Position numbers and translations under genes: made by a program. Below the pieces are notes generated by a model. The model was not told the DNA's origin. It made no database searches and was given only the letters and a program-made list of their open reading frames with translations. A stretch of 64,000 bases of DNA from contig NC_080047.1 of NCBI RefSeq assembly GCF_026212465.1, positions 34,161,007 to 34,225,006 of the forward strand, read 5' to 3'. Positions 49,541-60,586 of this stretch are shown here, piece after piece (positions within the stretch are counted from its first letter, which is position 1; every line of letters begins with the position of its first letter). Source of the DNA: Amaranthus tricolor (lineage: Eukaryota; Streptophyta; Magnoliopsida; Caryophyllales; Amaranthaceae).

Positions 49541-51052
49541 CCAAGAAATGCATAGTGCGGAATTCGGTTTGGGTTTAATTTGGTGAATATTGGATTTGTA
49601 TTAATTATTCAATGAGAGAAACACCTCTATTTATGTATTATTTGACCATCTAATAAGAAATCTAAATATTACGGAATATTAAGATTAAAGAAACTAATTT
49701 AGAATAAGATAAAATATAAAATAAAATATTCTACTAATATTCTACTTTCCTACACTCCCCCTCAAGTTTGGTCTTAGGATCACTAAGACCGAACTTGCCA
49801 AAAATATTCTGCAATGCTTTTGAGCCAATTGCCTTGATCAAAAAATCCGCCAGTTGATCTTTAGATTTTATATAGGACATTTTGATAATTTTTTCGGCAA
49901 ATTTGTCATAATTAATTTTCAAATTTTTTATTTTGGATAGGAAAACGGGTATATGATATAAAATGGTTGGATGAACAAGATTGAGATTTAAAATGGGTGA
50001 AGTACTTGGCTTGGAAATGGATCCACCCACGCGGATCCTTGGGTGACCCAAATGAGGGCACGCGGGTTTGGCTTGGGGTAGGGATAGGGTTTTGCTTTTG
50101 TTAGTGTCCATATAAAAAGAGATATTTTTTGTTTATTTGATGAAATCTGATTTTGGGGTTCTTTGATTTGGAATGCTTGTTTGTCGGTTTTCTTGATGAG
50201 GAATGGAGAATGTAGTCTTGCCACCGTTCCGATGACTCACCGGAACTTTGGAGGAGACTTTTTCGTTTTTGAACTCATTACTTCGCCGGAATGATAAATT
50301 CTCTGATTCTGACCGGCTTTCTTCCCTTTTTTCGCTCTCCCTTTCATCAGTGCTGGGCCCAAGAAAGGTGGAAATTCATGTCCACAGTTCATGGGCACTA
50401 GGAGTATGGTCAATAACACATTGATAATGGTGGTGTCAAGGATGTAAAGTATCCAAGACATTACTTGTGCATCGTTTTGTTTCCATTGAGGAACTTTGTT
50501 TGCTAAAAGGGCGGCAATGATATGATTGCAGCCGCCATCTATATGCTATTTCTTTTTTAATTTCATTACACCACTTGGTGTAATTTGTAAAATTCAAATT
50601 TTCATAAACATTTGGGTAAGTATGTAGTTTTTGGTTATATGTTTGGATACTTTGGAACATTCGTTTCAAGGAAATCATCTTTTGAGGGTTTGGTTTTTTC
50701 CTGGTTTGATTTTGTTATGGTTTTGGTTTAATTTTGCTTTGGTTTTTTTGAGTTTGGTTTGGTTTTGATTTTTCTGGTTAATGATGAATGTCGTGGCCGA
50801 TCACCGATCCCCGAAAAACACCATTGGCTCTGATACCATGAACAAATTCATAGTCCGGAATTCGGTTTGAGTTTAATTTGGTGAATACTGAATTTGTATT
50901 AATTATTCAATGAAAGGAACACCTCTATTTATACATTATTTGACCATCTAATAATAAGGAATCTAAATATTACGGAATATATTAAGATTAAGGAAACTAA
51001 ATCAAAATAATATAAAATATAAAATGTTCTACTAATATTCTACTTTCCTACA
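49541..51052 (-). mobile_element. Internally deleted Ty1/copia element
   Basis: Two 214-bp LTRs (49541-49754 and 50839-51052) end in CTACA. The minus strand has TGGTATCAGAGCC (50826-50838) abutting the right LTR (primer site) and a polypurine tract TTGAGGGGGAG next to the left LTR. The 1.1-kb interior holds the leader and only the last about 40 codons of pol (SKDQLADFLIKAIGSKALQN, end of copia RNase H). Flanks GTTAC and GTTTA are nearly, not exactly, a target duplication. It cannot move without a helper. Confidence 0.8.
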
Positions 51053-51055
51053 GTT

Positions 51056-51256
51056 TATTCTAACGTTATTTTAGGTTGTGCTGGATTTCAAACAAAAGAG
51101 CCAATCGACACATCAATTTTAAAGAAAATTGGTGATGAATGTCTCCTTATCAATGGAGGACCTATTGCTGGTGGTGAAGCCGTTGAATTCAAATATGCAT
51201 GGGATCGTGATTATGGATTTGGGTTGAAGACCGTTAAACTTGTTTGTGCCTATTGA
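51056..51256 (+). other. Open exon-like stretch, unrecognised
   Basis: A frame open from the copia LTR border to a TGA at 51254-51256, about 66 codons, including GDECLLINGGPIAGGEAVEF and KYAWDRDYGFGLKTVKLVCA. Codon use and composition look like a real globular protein with no retroelement character. No family is recognised. It is probably the 3' end of a host gene broken by the copia insertion. A link to the upstream Kunitz fragment was considered, but the residues do not support it. Confidence 0.35.
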
Positions 51257-52040
51257 AAGGAACAAATATTTGTTCTTCAACTTGTTTTAGTTATGGTGTG
51301 ATTTGAATATTTTATTCATTTTCGGATTATTATTTCCAATTATTTTAGTTATTTTTTTTACAATAATCTCATCTTATATGATTAATCTATCTATATTTCT
51401 ACTTACCATATACTAAAGTGAAGTATCTTAATGACATGTGTCGCAACTAGAGGTGTTCATACGGGTGATCGGGTCGGTTTCGGACGGGTGTTATTCGGTT
51501 CGGTTGTATTTCGGATCAGTTATTTTTCGGGTGCGTGCTATGACTAGTGACACTCGGGTTGGGTCGATTAGTCACGGTTCAGTTGAAGATCGGTTATTCT
51601 AGCTATTGGGTTAGCATCGGTTCAGTGTCGATTGAAGTTCGAGTTGAGTGTCAATCAGTCTGAGGTTATCATCGTTAGTAATTTGTTTGGTTTTATCGGG
51701 TACAAATGGAGTTTGAGTACTTTTCAAGTAGAAATTGGCTACGATTTACTAATTACTATCGATCAATTCAATATCAGATTAAGTTGTCAGTTATTTTTAC
51801 ATTGATGATAAGATTTCCTATACTTAAAGCAACATAGTTAAAATGCAAATCAATTAGTGATTATTACATTAATACTTTTATTTGTTTGACAATAAATTAA
51901 AATTATACTTCTATCATTTTTCATGTAATTTGATTAAAAGTAGTTAAATAAACATTGACCATTGATTATTAACTCTAAGTATATGAAACCATGTATTTAT
52001 AAAATTTAATTTATTAAAATATCAGTCACTAATTAATCTA
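51257..52040. other. Spacer with a GGTTCGG-rich stretch
   Basis: 51450-51700 contains repeated CGGGT/CGGTTCGGTT motifs after AGAGGTGTTCAT, which resembles one end of a plant hAT-like MITE. The other end was not found. The rest is AT-rich. Confidence 0.4.
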
Positions 52041-52284
52041 TAGCACCTTTTGTAAAAAAATTATCTAATCTAAATTTTTTTTTTCAAAAAACTACCTTAA
52101 ATGATGTAAACGATTGCAAAAGATTACCGTTTGACGGTTTTCTTATGTTGATCGTTAAAATTTGACCAGCACGTAATGTCACGTGAGTTATTTAAGTCAG
52201 CCTTTGTTCCTCTTTAAGACATGTCTTCTAACAATTTTTCCCCTTTCTCCTTCGATTCTTAAGAACTCTAATTTTTTCCCCAAA

Positions 52285-52554
52285 TTAAATTATGTCTTCT
52301 CCTTCCACATGAAAATCGAAGCTCAATAGATGTGGGTGCGGCATTCCTTTGCAAAGAGAATTTCGTAGACCAAGGAATTTTGTTAATTGTACTTCTTCCT
52401 GATGACTGATGAACTCTAAAACTTCAAGTAATTTCTTCAATTTTAGAAGCTGCAACGCAATATCATTTTTTCTCTTACTTTCAGAGGAGGATGATGGAGA
52501 TAAGGTCTCATCAGATGATGGGGATTTTGTATGGAAAGTAACGTGATAAACCAA
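52285..52554 (-). CDS. Unrecognised ORF inside the Mutator-like element
   Basis: An 89-codon minus-strand frame starting MVYHVTFHTKSPSSDETLSP: a Ser-rich segment, then KLKKLLEVLEFISHQEEVQL, which looks helical. It is downstream of the duplicated block on the same strand. It may be an exon of a captured host gene. No homology is recognised, and there is no sign of its own promoter. Confidence 0.3.
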   Translation of the reverse strand: MVYHVTFHTKSPSSDETLSPSSSSESKRKNDIALQLLKLKKLLEVLEFISHQEEVQLTKFLGLRNSLCKGMPHPHLLSFDFHVEGEDII

Positions 52555-52570
52555 GTTTTTGCTTTAAAAG

Positions 52571-53372
52571 TTTTTGAAATTGTGAAAAAGATTGGGTTGT
52601 TGTAGGTGGGTAAAAGAAGTTGAATGTTGAGATGATAAAGATTAAAGATTATGTAAAGAAGCCATTAAAATGGAAGGGTTTTCCAATAAATTGTGTTCTT
52701 CTTTAGGATTTTCCAACAAATTGAGTTGAATGTTGGGTAACAACAGTAGACCTTTGAAATCTTTTACTTTCAATGACATTTCGATGCACAAATTGTATTG
52801 ATCTTCAAGTTTTTGAATTAGCATGATTTGTCTCAAAATGATGAACATTGATGACTATTTAGGTTATTTTTGTCAAAAGCTTTAGAGATATTTTATCTTT
52901 TTCTATTGTTTTAAATTATATTAGGGTAAATATGTGTTCACCTTGATTTTCCCAATATATCTTTTTGTGGTTTTTTGAAATTGTGAAAAAGATCAGGTAG
53001 TTGTAGGTGGCTAAAGGAAGTTGAATGTTAAGATGATAAAGATTAAAGATGATGTAAAGAAGCCATTGAAATGATAGGTTTTTTCGATAAATTGTGTTTT
53101 TCAGGTTTTTCCAAAAAATTGAGTTGAATGTTGGGTAAAAATCGTAGGCCATTGAAATCTTTTACTTTCAATGACATTTCGATGCACAAATTGTGTTGTT
53201 CTTCAAGTTTTTGAATTAGCTTGATTAGTCTCAAAATGATGAACATTGATGGCAATTTGCGTTATTTTTGTCAAAAGCTTTAGAGATATTTTTTCTTTTT
53301 CTTTTGTTCTTAATTATATTTGGGTAAATCCGTGTTAACCTTGATTTTTCCAATTTATCTCTTTTAGTTTAT
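52571..53372 (-). repeat. 401-bp tandem duplication containing a coding-like block
   Basis: Copies begin at about 52571 and 52972 and are about 88% alike. On the minus strand each contains a similar open frame (copy peptides share LIQKLE, NLCIEMSLKVKDF and PNIQLN) at 53255-53043 and 52848-52642. The identity of the peptide is unknown. Confidence 0.85.
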
Positions 53373-53744
53373 TTTTTTAATTTGTGGTGAAATTTAGTGT
53401 AATAAATTAAAAAAGTTCATGGATTTTGTTTTCAAAATAAAGGGTTTACTAATATCTCTAATATCACACAATAATTCATCATTTCTAGCATCATTTTTAT
53501 CTAAGAACAACCAACATTTAAACTAAAAAAACATAAATTTTCTTCTTGGGTGGAGTAGCATATTGTACTGGTATGGGCGAGGTGTGTATATGTAGGGAAT
53601 TGGTGAAAAAATTAGGTAATTCGAAGGAAAATCAGAAAAACAATGGAGGGAAGGGTACATTTAATGAAGTCACATGGCTTTCACTTGCAAAAGGTAGTTT
53701 TTGCAAAAAATATTAGACTAGATAGTTTTTTGCAAAAGGTATCA

Positions 53745-54896
53745 TACATTAGATAATTTTTTGTAATGTTTTCTAATCTTAATGACATGTGTTGTAACTA
53801 TGTTTAATTATTCTTACCAAAGATCCTAAAGGTAAAAATATATAAATATTCAAAAAATTAGCAAATATATTCTTTCCAATAAAATCAAGCAATATTTAAT
53901 CATGATAAATATTAATTATTAGAAGCTAAATCAAACGATTGAGATTTAAAATATTTTATGCATTTGCACGAGAAATCAATTGGCAAGAAATCTAGCCCAA
54001 GAAATCAGTTATGAATACTAAAAAACTATACGCAAAGCTTTATTTTTGGTAGGGTTTTCTTGATTTGTTTTCAAAGGAACCGACAAAAGAAGGGCTTTTT
54101 TTGACATGATTTAAATGGCATTTATTTAACAGTCATGTAACTGGCATAATACCAATAATTTTTTAAAATTATTTAGACATAGTAATTTTAAAATTTAAAA
54201 GAATAATTTTATGGCTTAAAAATACAATTTTAAGACTTAAAAGGCCAATTTCAAAGTTTTTAATATCAACTTTAACGTTTGAGTCATCTTATTTTAATGT
54301 TAAAATGAAAATTTAATATCCTGCAATTGGTCGTTTAAGTCTTAAAATTGGTTTTTAAAGTATTAAAATTGACACTTTAAGTTTTAAAACTGTTAATTTT
54401 TTAAAATTGGTTATTTAAGTCTTTAAATTGATCTTTTAACTCTTAAAATTGACATTTTAATTTTTAAAATTTGTAAAAAAGAAGTACAATTAAGTCCTGC
54501 CCAATAAAATGCATCTCACAAGTAAGACGATTTCACCCAAGTTTTTGTGTTTATTTAACCATTGATAACCATGCATCAGTTAGCATTTTAATTCCAAGTT
54601 TTCACAACTTATCAACAGGAATATCACTACATATTGTTTGTCGTTGACACGATGAACAAAGTTATTTTCTATTTTGACAACGTAAATCGTTGAAATTCTG
54701 ATCAACGCAAAGTGATAATTTAGCTATGTATAATATTATTACATTTGGACGTAGTTAAATGTTTTCATAGTGATATTTTTTATTATTTTTTAGCGTAAAG
54801 ATATTAATGATTTTAATGAGTTGTTTAAACATTCAGACGCAACAAGTAAAATACAATATGAACAAAATTTACTTGTAATAAGTTATGAACTTTAGG
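53745..54896. other. AT-rich spacer with degenerate tandem repeats
   Basis: At 54190-54480 a motif of the type TTTAAGTCTTAAAATTG recurs every 20-30 bp in degenerate form. No gene. Confidence 0.55.
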
Positions 54897-54908
54897 TGTA
54901 TTAAAAAA

Positions 54909-55616
54909 TGTTTCGGTGATGAAACGAGGAAGTGGGATACACCTGAAATACCTGGAGATAAGTAGAAGTGTGATCAAGAGAAGCGACTTATGAGAGGAAG
55001 CGACCTGAATTCCTGCAACACAACACGTTAGCCTTGTCCGGGGGGTGATCTCCCGGAAAACCCCTCCGACGCTCAAGTCAGAACGTAAATCAGAAATTAA
55101 TGAATGACAGATTGTAGAATGAATGCAAGAAGGAAGGTCGGGATTGGGATTGCTAGTGCTAGTGCTAGTGTTTGGGAAGGCTAAGGAAGTAGTGTAAGCA
55201 AGGATACTAGGAAAGCTGTTTCAGATGTCCTCTCCCCTCTGATGGTTGTCCCTATTTATAATGTTTGAAGGAGGAAGTTACTTCAGAGAGGAAGGGTGGA
55301 AGATCATGGGAGTAATGGGCAGCAGCTGGTGGTCATGAAGGAAAGTAGAAGATAGTGGGCAGTTATCTACCTTGGAAGAAGGATTATCAAAGAATGTGGG
55401 TGAGTGGGAAGTTGAGTCAAACAGGTGGTTATTATTCTGGAGGGAAATTAGGGCATCTGGAAGTGAGTAGCTCATGGGCCATTCAAGGAGGATGGGACAT
55501 TCAACAAAAAGCCCATTGACCGAAAGTCAAGGTCAACGGAAAAGGTCAAAGGGTATTTTGGTAATATGATGCTAATTATTAAATAAATAAATTAATTAAA
55601 AAACAGTACCATGACA
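54909..55616 (-). repeat. 3' LTR of the Tat element
   Basis: The right border is set by the polypurine tract CGTGGGGCTAAA (complement of 55617-55628) followed on the minus strand by TGTCATGGTACTG. The left border is either TGTTTC at 54909 or TGTATT at 54897 and cannot be confirmed without the 5' LTR. It has no coding content. Confidence 0.65.
55253..55260 (-). promoter_or_regulatory. LTR TATA box
   Basis: TATAAATA on the minus strand inside the LTR, the expected promoter of retroelement LTRs. Confidence 0.55.
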
Positions 55617-56076
55617 TTTAGCCCCACGCATGAAGGGTGATGTGAGGGGAGAGCCACAACGACTAGAAACATCCTCCTTTATGCGGAAAAAACAGGTGCC
55701 CATTGGAGCTTGATTTAATGATCGTAGAGAACATTCAAAAGCCCCATGAGGTAAAACATATACCCGACCTGGCGAATCTCCTCATGGATCTTGAAAATTG
55801 AGCTTGCAAGCTTCGAATCGACAGTTCATGTGCTGAATTCCGAGTTGTAATGAAAAAGATATGACCTTTTTAAGCTTGTCAGGTAAGAACGTATTGAATA
55901 CGGGTCGAACGGGCATATGAAGCCGCGGCTTGAGGTATGTCGCGGAGTAGCCCCAGACGTGTTATAATACAACAGCGAAATAGTGAATGTGGGATCTTGA
56001 TTCCGCGACATCATGTCTCGGCCCTTGCTTCACTGATATCGCAGAAATCAGGTTTTCAACAAAACACCCAAGGAGG
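55617..56076. other. 3' untranslated region of the Tat element
   Basis: Polypurine tract at the left edge, then unique sequence before the motif array. No gene. Confidence 0.5.
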
Positions 56077-57150
56077 GTCCGACTTATCGACTGTGCGGAT
56101 TAAATCAACTGTCTGTTTTGAACTGATGCCGCGTAACGCCAAGTGTATTTACGAATCGGATCCCTAGCAATGACGCGGCATAGCATTCTCAAGATATTTC
56201 TACACCTATGGTTGAACTATGCCGCGAACTAATAGTTTGCGTCTTCACTCGCGAGTTCAGCACGAGAATCCCTCTTCAACACTTAGAATATTTTGAGAAA
56301 GAGAAGGACCACCTGGGGGTCCGACTTATCGACCACACGGATATCTTTGATATTTGTGAAAAAATAAAAATGTTCAGTACTCCGTCAAAGTAGCCCCCTT
56401 TATTCTAGCATGATACGGAATGAGCCCCATAACTCGCATCTTCAATCCCACGGACACACATGAGAGGTTCTAAACTTAGAATTTTTCACCTGGACTAGGG
56501 TCATTTGGGGGTCCGACTTATCGACCACACGGATGAATATGGGAATCAGCCACTTTACTTTTCACCCCTCCTCTTTTATGACGGGGAACCAGCTCGCAGA
56601 CCCGTGTCTTCAATCATACAGAAATATGGGACTTCTCTCATACTTAGAATTTCTACATCATGACTGGGTGCACCAAGGAGTCCGACTTATCGACCACACG
56701 GATTTCCTTCGCCCTTGAGATATTTTCATATTGCCTTCCATCACATTTCACCCGCCGTGTCCATAAGTCGGACGGTTGAATGGGTGATCTCTATACTTAA
56801 AATGATTTTCCTTTCTGGAGGTTCAGTTTAGGGTCCGACTTATCGACTCTCCGGACATATTCGAGTGCGAAAGGACTTGAATAATTATCTGCTCCACCCC
56901 TCCCTGGGGGTCTGACTTGTCGACCCACCGGTTGGATGGCTTTGACATTCAAACAAATTTATGACGTTCCTCTCTAATTGGGGGTCCGACTTTTCGACCT
57001 TCCGGCTATATTCAAGAATTAACACTTAGAAAAATTTCGCAACATAACCTTTCAACTAGGGTCCGACTAATAGACTTCACGGTCATTACTAAACACTTAA
57101 GAAAAATCTGTCTTCCCCTTATTGGGAGTCCGACTTATCGACTTCCCAGC
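56077..57150. repeat. Loose motif array, 9 copies of GTCCGACTTATCGAC
   Basis: The motif, often preceded by GGG and followed by a few bases and CGG, starts at 56077, 56319, 56511, 56680, 56833, 56910, 56984, 57061 and 57128, with small changes. Spacing shrinks from 242 to about 67 bp. Most copies are preceded, at varying distance, by ACTTAGAAT(A/T)TTT. This looks like an old, diverged tandem array. Confidence 0.85.
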
Positions 57151-57214
57151 TTTCCTCCGGAATTCCACCCTTTCGTTCGAGTGCTCAAGTCCCAAGTGAA
57201 GCATTTATTGCTGC

Positions 57215-57222
57215 TATAAATA
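57215..57222 (+). promoter_or_regulatory. TATA box of the antisense ORF
   Basis: TATAAATA on the plus strand in CTGCTATAAATAGGG, followed by a CT/GA-rich leader and an ATG at 57561. The context is that of a normal plant Pol II core promoter, pointing opposite to gag-pol. Confidence 0.6.
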
Positions 57223-57560
57223 GGGTAGTTGGAATAGTTCCATTTCACCTAATCTTCATTAACTCCCTCAAATCTTCAAATTGCAAGAAAGAGAAAGTAG
57301 AGAGAAACGCTCGGACGATCTTCATCCCTTCTTCATACTTCTGACAAATCCTTCGAAGATCTTCAAGGTTTCTGACAGATCTTCATCAAGTTTCTGACAA
57401 ATCTTCAAATTTCTTTAAGGTATTCAAACTTTTCCCAGATTTTTCGAATTTCTTCAAGTTATTCTTCAAACTGTTCTTGAATGTTAGCCTAGAACTTTGA
57501 ATTTGTTTATGAATTTAGTCTCTATTCTCTACAAGTTTCGACTACTACTTTATTATTAAC

Positions 57561-60341
57561 ATGGATGTCGCGACTACTCAAGAGACTATAGCTAACTCAG
57601 ACACCAACCCTACTAACTTGCCGGAAACTCCTTTGATAGTACGTAGGCGTCTTAATAAAAAGGGGTTACCAATGAATGACTCGGATGAAAGTAGTTCGGT
57701 GAGAATTACCCCCCATTATGAACCAATAAAAGCTGGGGATGAGTCGTCTGTATCCCCTATATACCCTCCGGAGATTATGAAAACTGCTCCTTGGGAAGTG
57801 AGCATTGCTTTCTTTCCAAATTACTTGCCGCGAATAAATCCTGACCTAGAAGGGTTATTGTATGTAGATATGGAAAACCTTGAAGGATCAGCCGAGTCTT
57901 CTGGAAGGGAGAGTGCAGCGCCAGTTCCTCCTCCGTTCTACATTCCAAACGGCGGGCCCCTAAACTACTTCATTGATTTACAGACCAAAAGAGATCTAGA
58001 CAACCGCCGGGAGGCCATCTCTCAAAAATGGGGTTTGAAGGATAATATAAACATTATTACCCCGGGGAATTATGACACCGTTAGGTTTCCTCCCCCACAT
58101 TGTATAGCTGTATACTTTCCTTCTTTTGAATTAGGGCTCAGATTTCCTCTTCACCCGTTTTTTAGGGAGGTGTTAGAGTTTTTGAACATTTCAGTGCCCG
58201 AGTTATACCCAAACGCCTGGGGTTGTATGGTGGCCTTTTTGATCCTATGCAAAGTTTTGGCCGTGCCACCAATACTCACAGCTTTTAGATATATTTTCAG
58301 AGCCCGCCTATGTAATTCGCAATCATACGGCTGTGGCTGGATTACTTTTACACACCGTCGAGGACTGAAGATAGTCCAAGACCTCCCCGATAACCCGAGA
58401 ACCTCCTTTCATCATTCGGCATCAGCTTGGCTATCGATCGGAGTAAGAATTGCCGGGTTTCTTCCTTTTCTTTCTTATGATATGTTTAACTGTTTCTAAC
58501 TCGCGATTTTTACAGGGATAGCCAAGGAGAATCTTCGAGCAAAGAGTCCGGAGCTGATGAAGAAATTCAGCGTTCTAAGACTTGCTCAAGGGGCCATCCA
58601 GCGACCCGAGGATAAGCCTCTTCCCCTTCCTCCGAAGGTATAACTTCACGAAATTCTTCGTTATGAAAGATTTCTGTTGATTCTTCCTAACTTTTTCTTT
58701 TGTAGGACTCGGCGACTGTAGAGAAGGGTCTGGAGGACGTGCCCTCAGAGCAAGTGGCTCTTCGACTTCTCGAAGAGAGAAAACAAATTCACATCCCCGA
58801 TGAATCTGAGAGGGTGATTCCTCCACAGACAAGGGGGGTGAAAAAGAGTGGGAAGAAGAAGAGGAAGCGGGATTCTTCTTCCCGCAAGGAGAGCTCGGCC
58901 AAGAGGCCCTCTGTGGGTACGATCCCTACGGCCGTACCTCTCCGCATAAGGTCGGTTGATGAGGAGGCGTCGCCCCCTTCGGACTCTCCACGGCCAGCTT
59001 CGAACAAGGGGAAGGAGAAGGTGGGGGAGTCTTCCGCGGCTCCCTCATCGCAGTTTGCTGAGGTTTATCGTCGTCGGGAAGTTTCCCCTTTTTGACACGA
59101 GACACCCTTTCCGGAGTTGGGGCATAAGGGCTTAATTGTTCGTTTTAACAGGGCGACGTCCAACTTATTCAGCAAGGTGGACGTCGACCTACTAGAGTCC
59201 ATGCCCCCCCGTGATAGGGTGCGTCAGGCACAAGCTTCGGCGGCAGAGGTAATGACTTTCTTTTTTTTTATGCTTAGTGGTGTGATTACTTGGTTTCCGG
59301 ATTTCTTTAGTTGCCGTTCCTTTGCAGGCGTTCATACGGTTGGCTTTTGAGCTCGACGCAAACCGTCAAAGTGCCGCGGACCAGGAAACCATTGCCGCCC
59401 TTACCTCCCGCTGTGAGGAGCTGAATGACGAATTATCAAAATTGCGGGAGGACCTGCCGGGCCTGAAAGAGAAACTGGCCAAGTGTTCTGAGCTGAAAGA
59501 GCGCTTGGTCAGGACCGAACAATGGCGGGAAAGGGCAAGGAAGCAGCTGGACCACACCGTCGAGAACTTGGATGCTGCTTCCACCAGGTCTGCGAGCCTC
59601 GGCCATGAAGTCGGCTTGCTGATGGATACCCATGCCAAGCTCGTTCATCAGAACCAGCAACTTATGCAGCAAGTATCGACTGATTCTGCCCACTTCAAGA
59701 TGATCCTATCCGCGGCTAAGGTGTATAAATTGTGCTTAACCAGGAAGGCCCGGATGGCTCGAGATTGGCTTCTTTTGGATGAGCCGGAAGCGTCGAAGTT
59801 TCTTGGAGATCTGACGGCGGAGATGGTGAGAGCCGGAACCCTGATCAGTGACGAAAAGTATCGTTTGGCTGCCGCAGAGTTGGGCATGGATTTTACCTCC
59901 CTTCAGCAAACTGCTGATCAGAAGGGAAGTGAAGCCTTGTCCAACCTTGCTCCTGTCTTGGACGGGGAGTCGGCGGTACTGGTCGACGCTGCTTGGGATG
60001 CGGATGAAAGGAGAGCCTGGTCCGAAAGGATGGATGCTGAGGCTGAGAGGGAGGCTTTATGTCTCGACTTGGATCAGCTGGCTCTCTCTTCTCCTCCGGC
60101 GTCAGATGTCCCGGAAAACTTGACGCTCTCCAACCTGGAGGTTTTGTGCCTTGATCTATCGAATCTCATTATTGACGAAGGTAGGAACCTCCAGGGCTTG
60201 TCCCAAGAGCTGTCCGAGATCGGGGTGGAGCCTTTTAACGTTGAAGATTATGTAAGCTTCACCCCCAGTCTTGAAGAGGGGAGGATCGAGCCTCCTCTGC
60301 CGCCGGATCAAGACGTCGAGGCTTTTTTGGAAGATGTATAG
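57561..60341 (+). pseudogene. Antisense extra ORF of the Tat element, multi-exon, lightly damaged
   Basis: Proposed exons: 57561-58442, 58516-58637, 58706-59248 and 59328-60341, each bordered by GT..AG; together about 850 codons. Exon 1 (294 codons) holds the domain known as 'putative gypsy type transposon' in plants: DTVRFPPPHCIAVYFPSFEL, LRFPLHPFFREVLEFLN and YPNAWGCMVAFLILCK. Exon 3 has a strong nuclear-localisation-like stretch KKSGKKKRKR. Exon 4 begins FELDANRQSAADQETIAALT and forms a long Glu/Leu/Lys/Arg-rich coiled coil (about 120 residues), then an acidic tail. Two faults are seen: exon 2 (122 bp) joins out of phase, and TGA at 59093-59095 stops exon 3. Transcription would be opposite to gag-pol. 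The function of this family is unknown. Confidence 0.7.
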
Positions 60342-60586
60342 TCTTGCAATTTTGTAATTTGATTTTTGCAAACATTCAACTCTGTATTTTGAATATTTTG
60401 ATGTATATATCCCTGATTATGGAGTTTATTCGTGGTATCCATGCTTTTATTCGTTGAGCCGTGGCTTCTCTCTTCTGAGGCCGCGGAATATTACTTAGAG
60501 GACGTGATTTTTCGATGTCACGCGCAGGCGACATCAAGGAAATTTGTACTTAGAATATTTTCAGCCTTTAGACCCCAGTAAGGGGG

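Larger units (their letters stand above)
52041..53744. mobile_element. Mutator-like element with captured/duplicated interior
   Basis: Inverted ends of about 55 bp: ACCTTTTGTAAAAAAATTAT at 52045 and, on the opposite strand, ACCTTTTGCAAAAAACTATC ending at about 53740. Both are followed by an AAAAAACTACCTT block. The interior holds minus-strand open frames and a 401-bp tandem duplication. No transposase and no clear target duplication was identified, so the class is inferred from long TIRs and gene-like content. Confidence 0.6.

Noticed and set aside
46704..51256. That 51056-51256 is the missing C-terminal part of the Kunitz gene
   Set aside because: The expected Cys pattern and FxVxFKKA-type ending are not present, and over 4 kb of other elements lie between.
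58575..59007. Minus-strand frames opposite the antisense ORF
   Set aside because: Shadows of the exons at 58706-59248; they do not continue the pol frame.
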